From Caulobacteraceae bacterium UBA6225 (GTDB lineage: Bacteria > Pseudomonadota > Alphaproteobacteria > Caulobacterales > Caulobacteraceae), in assembly GCA_002441055.1 (NCBI GenBank), contig DJWR01000188.1, positions 1 to 8,077 of the forward strand: a DNA stretch of 8,077 nt, given 5' to 3'. Positions 1-6,127 of the stretch are shown piece after piece; the stretch's first letter is position 1, and each line of letters starts with the position of its first letter. The notes under the pieces are model-generated. The model saw only the letters and a program-made list of their open reading frames with translations, was not told the origin of the DNA and did no database searches. A program made the translations under genes and the position numbers.

Positions 1-984
1 GCCGTCCGGGCCGCCAGCGCCGAGACGCTGATCACCGCCACCGGGGCGCTCGCCCGCCAGCGTGAGGCGCAGCTGGCCTTCCGCGTGCCCGGCGTCATCA
101 CCAGCCTGTCCGTGGACGAGGGCGACGTGGTCCGGGCCGGCCAGGTGATCGCCCAGCTTGACCCCACCGCCGTCGAGGCCGGCCGCCAGCAGGCCAAGGC
201 GGCGCTCGACCGGGCGCGACGGGACCTGGAGCGGGATCAGGCCCTGTTCGACAAGGGCTTTGTCAGCCGCCAGCGGATCGATGATCGCCGCACCGCGCTC
301 GACGCAGCTGAAGCCGCCTATGCCGCGGCCGCCTTCGACCGTCGCTGGGCGACCCTGTCGGCGCCGAGCGCCGGCGTGGTGCTGGCCATGGCCGTCGCGG
401 CCGGACAGGTGGTGCAGCCGGGCCAGACGGTGGTGACCATCGCCGACGCCGGCTCGCCCTTCGTCCTGAGGGTCCCGGTCCCCGACCGTCAGGCGACACG
501 GATCGCGCAAGGCGCGCCAGCCCAGGTGGAGGTCGCCGACCAGACCCTGCCGGGCCGGGTCATCCTGATCGGCGGGGCCAGCGCCGCCGGCGCCGGCACG
601 GTGGATGTGGAGATCGAGATCGCCGCCGCCCCTGGCCTGCGCAGCGGGCAGGTGGGCCGGGCCCAGATCACCGCCGCGCCGCCCGCCACCGCCGACGGCT
701 ACTCCCGCATTCCGGTCGAGGCGATTCAGGAGGCGCAGAACGGCCGCGCCTTCGTCCTGCGCCTGGACGGTGACGTGGCCCGGCGCACCTCGGTGAGCTT
801 TGGCGGCTTCGACGGCGATGACGCCCTGGTGGCGGGCCTGGCGCCGGATGCTCGCGTCATCACCGCCGGCGGCGGCTTCGTCGGCGACGGGGACAAGGTG
901 CAGGTGATCGACCCCACGGCCCTGGTCGCCAAGGCCGGCACCCCGGCGCCGAAGGTCGACCCGGCTGAGAGCGCCGAGCCATGA
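1..984 (+). CDS. RND efflux periplasmic adaptor (membrane fusion protein), 5' partial
   Basis: The reading frame is open from base 1 to the TGA at 982-984, giving 327 residues without the true start, signal peptide or lipobox. Adaptors of this HlyD/AcrA-type family bridge an inner-membrane RND pump and an outer-membrane channel. The visible order fits: a first lipoyl half-motif (VPGVITSLSVDEGDVVRAGQ, about bases 82-141), a charged Ala/Arg-rich alpha-hairpin (about 180-345), a second lipoyl half (LSAPSAGVVLAMAVAAGQ, about 355-408), then beta-barrel and membrane-proximal segments to a Pro/Ala-rich tail. The stop overlaps the pump's start codon as ATGA, the usual sign of translational coupling. 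Substrate cannot be read from the sequence. The family call is firm; the N-terminal ~30-60 residues are probably missing. Confidence 0.9.
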   Translation, partial: AVRAASAETLITATGALARQREAQLAFRVPGVITSLSVDEGDVVRAGQVIAQLDPTAVEAGRQQAKAALDRARRDLERDQALFDKGFVSRQRIDDRRTALDAAEAAYAAAAFDRRWATLSAPSAGVVLAMAVAAGQVVQPGQTVVTIADAGSPFVLRVPVPDRQATRIAQGAPAQVEVADQTLPGRVILIGGASAAGAGTVDVEIEIAAAPGLRSGQVGRAQITAAPPATADGYSRIPVEAIQEAQNGRAFVLRLDGDVARRTSVSFGGFDGDDALVAGLAPDARVITAGGGFVGDGDKVQVIDPTALVAKAGTPAPKVDPAESAEP

Positions 985-3900
985 GCTTTGATCCCGCAGG
1001 TTTCGCGGTCCGCCGCTGGCAGTTCACCCTGGTGGCCTTTGCGCTGCTGACCATGCTGGGACTGAACGCCTTTTTCAGCACGCCGCGGTCGGAAGACCCG
1101 CACTTTCCCATCCCGATCATGATCGTCCGCGCCGTCCTGCCCGGCGCCGAGCCCACCGAGATGGAGCAGCTGATCGCCGATCCGCTGGAGGACGTCCTCG
1201 ACGGCCTCGACGATGTGGACGAGATCCGCTCCACCAGCCAGGACGGCGCTGCGGTCATCCAGGTGCTGTTCAACTGGGATGTGGACACCGACCGCAAGTA
1301 TGACGAGGTGGTCCGCGAGGTGAACGCCCTGCGCCCCCGCCTGCCGGACGGCCTGGCCCTGCTGGAGGTCCGCCGGGCGCGGACCACGGAGGTGGCGGTC
1401 ATCCAGGTCGCCCTGGTCAGCGAGCACCTGCCCATGCGCCGCCTGGAAAAGGTCGCTGACCGGCTGCGCGAGCGGCTGGCCCGAGCGCCTGGGGTGCGCC
1501 AGGCCGAATACTGGGGCGCGCCGCCGTCCGAGGTGCGGGTCTCCCTCGACCTGGCGCGACTGGCGGCCCTGCAGTTGCCGGCCACCGCCGTGGCCGACGC
1601 CCTGGCTGCGGCCGGCGCCGAGGCGCCCCTGGGGGCGGTCCATGCCGGCGAGCGGCGCTTCAACCTCAAGGCCGGCGGCGCCTTCCGCGACCTGGAGACC
1701 ATCAGGCTCACGCCCGTACGCTCGGTGGACGGTCGGGTGGTCCGGGTGCAGGACGTGGCCGATGTGGCCTGGGCGGAGACTGAGCCCACCCACCTGGCCC
1801 GGTTCAACGGCGCCCGGGCGGTCTATGTCACGGTCAAGCAGAAGGACGGCGCTGACGTCGCCCGACTGACCACGGCGGTGAACGCCGCCTTGGACGAGTT
1901 CGAAAGGACCCTGCCGTCGGGCGTGAAGCTGGAGCGTGGCTTCCAGCAGTCGGAAAATGTGAAGCACAGGCTCAACCGTCTGTTCCGCGACTTCGGCCTG
2001 GCGCTCACCCTGGTGCTCATCACCCTTCTGCCCCTGGGCTTCCGGGCCGGCGTGGTGGTGATGATGTCCATTCCGCTGTCTCTGCTGATCGGCCTGTCGG
2101 TGATGCAGGGGCTGGGCTTCACCCTGAATCAGCTGGCCATCGCCGGCTTCGTGCTGAGCCTTGGCCTGCTGGTGGACGACTCCATCGTCGTCACCGAGAA
2201 CATCGCCAGGCGCCTGAGGGACGGGGAGGACCGGGTGACGGCGGCGGTCAACGGCACGCGCCAGATCTCACTGGCGGTGCTGGGCTGTACGGCGACCCTG
2301 ATGCTGGCCTTCCTGCCGCTGATGTTCCTGCCGGAGGGCTCGGGCGCCTATATCCGCTCCCTGCCGGTGGCGGTGCTGACCACGGTGGCGGCCTCCCTGC
2401 TTGTCTCCCTGACCATCATTCCCTTCCTGGCCAGTCGCATTCTGTCGCGGCACGAGGACCCGGAGGGCAACGCCCTGCTGCGGGCCATCAATGGGGGCAT
2501 TCACCGCATCTACAGCCCGATCCTGCATCGGGCCCTGGCGCGGCCGTGGCTGGCGCTGGCGATCATCCTGGGTATCTGCGCCACCACCATTCCGATGCTG
2601 GGGGCCATCGGCTCCTCCCTGTTCCCGCCGGCCGAGACGCCGCAGTTCCTGGTGCGCATCGAGACCCAGCAGGGGACATCGCTCGCCAAGACCGACGAGG
2701 CCCTGCGCTATGTGGAAGGCAGGCTCGCCCAGGAAGAGGCCATCGTCTGGCGGGCCGCAAATCTCGGCCGCGGCAATCCGCAGATCTTCTACAATGTGAA
2801 CCAGGCCGAGCCGCAGCCCAACTATGCGGAGGTCTACGCCTCGCTTGAGGCCTGGAACCCGGCGGAAAGCCCGGCTCTGCTCGACGAGCTGCGCGCCGAC
2901 TTCGACCGCTATCCCGGCGCCCGCATCCGGGTCATCGTCTTCGAAAACGGCCCGCCCATCGAGGCCCCGATCGCCGTTCGTCTGCAGGGCCAGGACCTCA
3001 ATGTTCTCAAGGCTCTGGCGGCCGAGGCTGAGGCGATCTTGAAGGCCACGCCCGGCGCCCGCGACGTGTCCAATCCCATGCGCCTGGATCGCACCGATCT
3101 CGACCTTGGCCTGGACGAGGGCAAGGCCGCAGCCCTTGGGGTGCCGGCCGGCGCGGGGCGTCGTATCACCCGCCTGGCCCTGTCCGGGGAAGGCGTTGCC
3201 CGGTTCCGCGACCCCGATGGCGACGACTACGCCGTCAATGTTCGCCTGCCCATGGAGGCCCGCAACGAGATCGCCGCCCTGCAGGACATCTATCTGCCCA
3301 CCATCAGCGGCCAGACCGTCCCCATGGGCGCGGTCTCCACCCCGGTCCTGACCTCTAGCCCCGCCCGGATCGACCGGGTGGACCGGCAGCGCACCGTGAC
3401 CATCACCGCCTATGTGGGAACAGGCTTCCTGACCTCCGCCGTGACGGCTGAAGCTGTCGAGCGCCTGGAGGCCGAGCTCGCCCTGCCGCCGGGCTACAGC
3501 CTGCAGCTGGGCGGTCAGGCCGAGGCCCAGTCTGACAGTTTCGCTGGCCTTGGCGCGGCTGTGCTGATCGCGGTGTTCGGCATCCTGGCGGTGCTGGTCC
3601 TGGAGTTCGGCAAGTTCAAGACGGCCCTGGTGGTGGCCGGCATCATTCCGCTGGGCTTGTTCGGCGCCGTGGCCGCTCTTTGGCTGACCGGCAACTCCAT
3701 GTCGTTCACAGCCACCATCGGCATGATCGCCCTGATCGGCATCGAGATTAAGAACTCGATCCTGCTGGTGGACTTCACCGAGCAGCTGCGGCGGACTGGC
3801 ATGGCCCTGCGGCCGGCCATCGAGCGGGCAGGCGAGGTGCGATTCCTGCCGGTGCTGCTCACCTCGGTCACCGCCATCGCGGGCCTGACCCCGCTGGCCC

Positions 3901-4076
3901 TGGAGAATTCGGGCCTCTATTCGCCCCTGGCCATCGCCATCATCGGCGGTCTGGTCACCTCCACTGTGCTCTCGCGGGTCGCCACCCCGGTCATGTACTG
4001 GCTCCTGTCGCGGGGGGAGCGTGAGCCGGAGGTCGCCGAGGACTCGGTGCTGACCGCGAGCGCGCCCATCGTCTGA
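981..4076 (+). CDS. RND family efflux transporter permease (HAE1/AcrB-like)
   Basis: Encodes 1031 residues, the normal full length for a resistance-nodulation-division pump that exports hydrophobic or amphiphilic compounds using the proton gradient. The classic duplicated architecture is visible: TM1 at about 13-32, a large periplasmic loop, TM2-TM6 between about 339 and 475, TM7 at about 523-542, a second periplasmic loop, and TM8-TM12 between about 854 and 1009. The TM4 proton-relay pair is present in GLLVDDSIVV as D399 and D400, and the TM10 lysine in GIEIKNSILLVDF as K924, equivalent to AcrB D407/D408 and K940, so the pump looks intact and active. The ATG overlaps the adaptor stop by 4 bases, so the two form one operon. 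No outer-membrane channel gene follows, so TolC-like function must come from elsewhere or from upstream of the window. Substrate is unknown. Confidence 0.95.
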   Translation: MSFDPAGFAVRRWQFTLVAFALLTMLGLNAFFSTPRSEDPHFPIPIMIVRAVLPGAEPTEMEQLIADPLEDVLDGLDDVDEIRSTSQDGAAVIQVLFNWDVDTDRKYDEVVREVNALRPRLPDGLALLEVRRARTTEVAVIQVALVSEHLPMRRLEKVADRLRERLARAPGVRQAEYWGAPPSEVRVSLDLARLAALQLPATAVADALAAAGAEAPLGAVHAGERRFNLKAGGAFRDLETIRLTPVRSVDGRVVRVQDVADVAWAETEPTHLARFNGARAVYVTVKQKDGADVARLTTAVNAALDEFERTLPSGVKLERGFQQSENVKHRLNRLFRDFGLALTLVLITLLPLGFRAGVVVMMSIPLSLLIGLSVMQGLGFTLNQLAIAGFVLSLGLLVDDSIVVTENIARRLRDGEDRVTAAVNGTRQISLAVLGCTATLMLAFLPLMFLPEGSGAYIRSLPVAVLTTVAASLLVSLTIIPFLASRILSRHEDPEGNALLRAINGGIHRIYSPILHRALARPWLALAIILGICATTIPMLGAIGSSLFPPAETPQFLVRIETQQGTSLAKTDEALRYVEGRLAQEEAIVWRAANLGRGNPQIFYNVNQAEPQPNYAEVYASLEAWNPAESPALLDELRADFDRYPGARIRVIVFENGPPIEAPIAVRLQGQDLNVLKALAAEAEAILKATPGARDVSNPMRLDRTDLDLGLDEGKAAALGVPAGAGRRITRLALSGEGVARFRDPDGDDYAVNVRLPMEARNEIAALQDIYLPTISGQTVPMGAVSTPVLTSSPARIDRVDRQRTVTITAYVGTGFLTSAVTAEAVERLEAELALPPGYSLQLGGQAEAQSDSFAGLGAAVLIAVFGILAVLVLEFGKFKTALVVAGIIPLGLFGAVAALWLTGNSMSFTATIGMIALIGIEIKNSILLVDFTEQLRRTGMALRPAIERAGEVRFLPVLLTSVTAIAGLTPLALENSGLYSPLAIAIIGGLVTSTVLSRVATPVMYWLLSRGEREPEVAEDSVLTASAPIV

Positions 4077-4153
4077 ATGGGCGAGGGCGCTTGACGCGAG
4101 GGGACGGGCCGACGAAGGGGGAGGCTTGCACCCCGTCGCAGCCAGAGAGCCCC

Positions 4154-5101
4154 ATGGCCTTTTCCATCGCCGGTAAACACGTCGCCGTCCTCCTGGGGGG
4201 CCTGTCGCCCGAGCGGGATGTCAGCTTGGTCTCTGGCGCCGCCTGCGCCGACGCTCTGGAGCGGCTGGGCGCCCGGGTCAGCCGGGTCGACGCCGGCCGC
4301 GACCTGGCTCAGCGCCTCACCGAGCTGAAGCCCGACGTCTGCTTCAACGCCCTGCATGGGGAATGGGGGGAGGACGGCTGCGTCCAGGGCGTGCTGGAGA
4401 CCCTGGGATTGCCCTACACCCATTCCGGCGTTCTGGCCTCTGCTCTGGCCATGGACAAGGCCAAGGCCAAGGCCGTTCTGGCCGCGGCCGGCGTCACGGT
4501 GCCGGGCGGCGGGCTGTTCAACCGCTTCGAGGCCGCCGCCGATCACGTCATGGCCCCGCCCTATGTGGTCAAGCCCAACAGCCAGGGTTCGTCGGTGGGC
4601 GTCTTCCTGGTCTTCGAAGGGGCGAATCGCCCGCCGCAGGAACTGGTCGCCCCCAGCTGGACCTTCGGCGAGGAGGTGATGATCGAGCCCTATATCCGCG
4701 GAAAGGAGCTCGCCTGCGGCGTTATGGCCGGCAAGGCCATGACCGTGACCGACATCGTCCCCAAGACGGGTTTCTATGACTATGAGGCCAAGTATGGCGA
4801 GGGCGGCTCAGACCACGTCATCCCGGCCGATATTCCGCCGCATGTCTTTGAAAAGGCGATGGAGCTCAGTGAACGGGCCCACGCAGCCCTGGGTTGTCGC
4901 GGGGTGACCCGGTCGGACCTTCGTTATGACGACATTAACGACATTCTGGTCCTCTTGGAGGTCAATACCCAGCCCGGCATGACGCCGACCTCGCTCGTCC
5001 CCGAGCAGGCGGCAAAGCTCGGGGTGGATTTCGACCAACTGGTGCTTTGGATTACGGAGGACGCCTATGCCCGCGGCATTGCGGGGGGGAGCGCAGTCTA
5101 A
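4154..5101 (+). CDS. ddl: D-alanine:D-alanine ligase
   Basis: Encodes 315 residues, typical for the DdlB-type cytoplasmic ATP-grasp ligase that joins two D-alanines with ATP to give the dipeptide MurF adds to UDP-MurNAc-tripeptide. Family motifs run in order: GGLSPERDVSLVSG (residues 15-28), HGEWGEDG (68-75), the ATP-binding VKPNSQGSSVGV (139-150), the omega-loop segment KTGFYDYEAKY (204-214) and the metal and substrate motif LLEVNTQPGMTPTSL (277-291). I chose ATG 4154, preceded by AGAGAG at 4144-4149. The frame extends up to a TTG at 4091, but the extra 21 residues (MTRGDGPTKG...) do not resemble the family. It follows the efflux pump by 77 bases, with no murB between, and its 3' end overlaps ftsQ by 35 bases. 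The paralogue (ddlA or ddlB) cannot be distinguished by sequence alone; the dcw location suggests ddlB. Confidence 0.96.
   Translation: MAFSIAGKHVAVLLGGLSPERDVSLVSGAACADALERLGARVSRVDAGRDLAQRLTELKPDVCFNALHGEWGEDGCVQGVLETLGLPYTHSGVLASALAMDKAKAKAVLAAAGVTVPGGGLFNRFEAAADHVMAPPYVVKPNSQGSSVGVFLVFEGANRPPQELVAPSWTFGEEVMIEPYIRGKELACGVMAGKAMTVTDIVPKTGFYDYEAKYGEGGSDHVIPADIPPHVFEKAMELSERAHAALGCRGVTRSDLRYDDINDILVLLEVNTQPGMTPTSLVPEQAAKLGVDFDQLVLWITEDAYARGIAGGSAV
4924..4939 (+). promoter_or_regulatory. CtrA-box-like site inside ddl, candidate ftsQA promoter element
   Basis: The sequence reads TTAT-GACGACA-TTAAC, one base from the CtrA consensus TTAA-N7-TTAAC including the final C. TTAA is rare in this GC-rich coding DNA. 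It lies 127 bases before the ftsQ start. In Caulobacter crescentus an ftsQA promoter activated by CtrA is known, which makes the position suggestive. I see no convincing -10 downstream. The bases also encode ordinary Ddl residues (RYDDIND), so coincidence is possible. Confidence 0.4.
5056..5060 (+). promoter_or_regulatory. Ribosome binding site of ftsQ, inside the ddl 3' end
   Basis: GGAGG (within ACGGAGGA) stands 6 bases before the ATG at 5067. This is a near-ideal Shine-Dalgarno sequence and fixes the ftsQ start, although the start lies 35 bases inside ddl. Confidence 0.8.
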
Positions 5102-5981
5102 GGCGAAGCCCCGGGCCAAAGCGCCCGCCAGTCCTCGAAAGTCCCGCGGTCCCTCCAAGGCGAAGGCGGGCTACGCCCCGGCCAAGCTGGGGGCGGCGGG
5201 CCGTGTCGGCCTGTCTCCGACCCATGCCATGATCGCGGCCGGCGGCGTGCTGGCGGCGATGGCCGTTGTCGCCCTGGCCACCGGCGACCGGGCCGAGCGG
5301 CTCGGGTCCGGGACAAAGGCGGCGATCGGTCAACAGTTCGCCGGCCTCGGCTTCCGCCTCAACGCCGTCCACGTCCAGGGCGCCTCCCCGGCGGCCACCG
5401 CCGATATTCTGAGCGCAGCAGGGGTCTATAAGGACCAGCCGGTGCTGGGCCTGGATCTGGAGGCGCTGCGTAACCGGGTCGAGGCTGTGGGCTGGGTCGA
5501 GGAGGCACGGGTCGTGCGTCTTCTGCCCGACACCCTGATCATCGCCATCTCCGAACGTCGCCAGCTGGCCGTGTGGCAGCACAATGGGACCAGTCGGGTG
5601 ATCGACGCCGACGGCCAGGTCATCCCTGAGGCTAATCCGTTGCGGTCAGCCAGCCTGCCCCTGGTGGTCGGCCAGGGTGCTGACCAGCATGCCGCCGATA
5701 TCCTGCCGCGCATCGCCGCCCGGCCCAGGCTGATGAGCCGGGTGGAGGCCCTGGTGCGGGTCGACGATCGACGTTGGGACCTGCGGCTGAAGGATGGGTC
5801 TTTGGTTCAATTGCCGGCGGTCGACGAAGAAGCGGCCCTGATTGCGCTGGAACAGCTCGACCAGCGCTCGCGCATTCTCGAGCTCGGATTTGCACGGATC
5901 GACCTGCGCGATCCGACGATGGTGGCGGTGCGGCCGCGTGATCAGGTTCGCTCCAGCGGCCTGGTCGCTGACGGAGCCTAG
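5067..5981 (+). CDS. ftsQ: Cell division protein FtsQ
   Basis: Encodes 304 residues of a bitopic inner-membrane protein that nucleates the FtsQ-FtsL-FtsB complex linking the cytoplasmic Z-ring to septal peptidoglycan synthesis. Visible parts: a long basic, Ala/Pro/Lys-rich cytoplasmic tail (1-50), one membrane segment (about 53-72, HAMIAAGGVLAAMAVVALAT), a POTRA domain (about 96-165, FRLNAVHVQGASPAATADIL through PDTLIIAISERRQLAVW), then the beta domain with VIDADGQVIPEAN (168-180) and SLVQLPAVDEE (245-255). The start is supported by GGAGG 6 bases upstream; the 35-base overlap with ddl implies translational coupling. The TAG stop is also the first three bases of a large palindrome, so the natural 3' boundary may have been affected by an inserted repeat, although the beta domain looks complete. 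Context with ddl, ftsA and ftsZ confirms the identity. Confidence 0.95.
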   Translation: MPAALRGGAQSKAKPRAKAPASPRKSRGPSKAKAGYAPAKLGAAGRVGLSPTHAMIAAGGVLAAMAVVALATGDRAERLGSGTKAAIGQQFAGLGFRLNAVHVQGASPAATADILSAAGVYKDQPVLGLDLEALRNRVEAVGWVEEARVVRLLPDTLIIAISERRQLAVWQHNGTSRVIDADGQVIPEANPLRSASLPLVVGQGADQHAADILPRIAARPRLMSRVEALVRVDDRRWDLRLKDGSLVQLPAVDEEAALIALEQLDQRSRILELGFARIDLRDPTMVAVRPRDQVRSSGLVADGA

Positions 5982-6029
5982 AGCCTGATGCGATCAGACG
6001 GGGCCGTCTGATCGTTGAATCAGGCTCTA
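5979..6029. repeat. Nested palindrome A between ftsQ and ftsA
   Basis: An outer perfect 11-base arm pair (TAGAGCCTGAT 5979-5989 with ATCAGGCTCTA 6019-6029) encloses a perfect 9-base inner stem (GATCAGACG 5992-6000 with CGTCTGATC 6005-6013) and a 4-base loop. The left arm contains the ftsQ stop codon. There is no T-tract, so it is not a standard intrinsic terminator. The structure resembles REP/RIME-like intergenic repeats of alphaproteobacteria. It contains a GANTC site (GAATC, 6017-6021). The transcript would fold into a strong two-part hairpin that could slow RNases or limit readthrough into ftsA. Confidence 0.85.
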
Positions 6030-6042
6030 AACTTAAGGACTT

Positions 6043-6088
6043 GAGCGCGTTTGCTCCGATAACCGGTTCCACTTATCGGAACGCGCTC
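6043..6088. repeat. Nested palindrome B between ftsQ and ftsA
   Basis: An outer perfect 8-base arm pair (GAGCGCGT 6043-6050 with ACGCGCTC 6081-6088) encloses a perfect 8-base inner stem (TCCGATAA 6055-6062 with TTATCGGA 6073-6080); bases 6051-6054 bulge and 6063-6072 form the loop (CCGGTTCCAC). The same design as palindrome A 13 bases earlier, and the shared end motif GCTCTA (6024-6029 and 6085-6090), suggest one repeat family. From memory, the core ACCGGTTCCACTT...CGGAA is like dispersed alphaproteobacterial intergenic repeats; the family name is not certain. Confidence 0.85.
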
Positions 6089-6096
6089 TAGGTGGT

Positions 6097-6103
6097 GGAA
6101 GGA
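6097..6103 (+). promoter_or_regulatory. Purine-rich Shine-Dalgarno-like sequence before ftsA
   Basis: GGAAGGA lies 6 bases before an in-frame TTG at 6110. The later ATG at 6128 has only a GGGA (6119-6122) 5 bases upstream. The stronger ribosome site therefore points to a TTG start 6 codons upstream of the ATG, leaving the ftsA start unsettled. Confidence 0.4.
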
Positions 6104-6127
6104 AGAACCTTGCCGTTCGGGACCAAA

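Larger units (their letters stand above)
5978..6091. mobile_element. Candidate MITE/REP-like composite inserted at the ftsQ-ftsA junction
   Basis: Palindromes A and B lie between CCTAGAGC (5977-5984) and GCTCTAGG (6085-6092), a perfect 8-base terminal inverted repeat, and CTAG stands at both ends (5978-5981 and 6088-6091). Deleting one CTAG and the interior would restore FtsQ ending ...GCC TAG directly followed by GTGGTGGAAGG and ftsA, leaving a compact ~36-base junction. No coding capacity is present, so any movement would depend on a transposase or RAYT protein in trans. Because CTAG is itself palindromic, a true target duplication cannot be told from the inverted repeat; a fixed regulatory structure is the main alternative. 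Confidence 0.45.

Noticed and set aside
726..1967. Long minus-strand open frames (413 and 315 codons) opposite the adaptor and pump genes
   Set aside because: They mirror a clear RND coding frame in GC-rich DNA, where stop codons are rare in antisense frames. The products are low-complexity Arg/Gly/Ala/Pro-rich and match no family I know.
4063..4083. 7-base stem CGCCCAT/ATGGGCG around the pump stop codon as a terminator
   Set aside because: The stem is short, the loop contains the stop codon, and no T-tract follows. It is too weak to call.
4091..4153. Upstream TTG start for ddl, and the TTGACG here as a -35 element
   Set aside because: The added 21 residues are unlike Ddl N-termini and the family motif GGxSxE is correctly placed from ATG 4154. 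No matching -10 follows TTGACG at a proper distance.
5979..6088. Palindromes A and B as plain intrinsic terminators
   Set aside because: Neither is followed by a run of T, and the nested paired design with shared ends fits a repeat element better.
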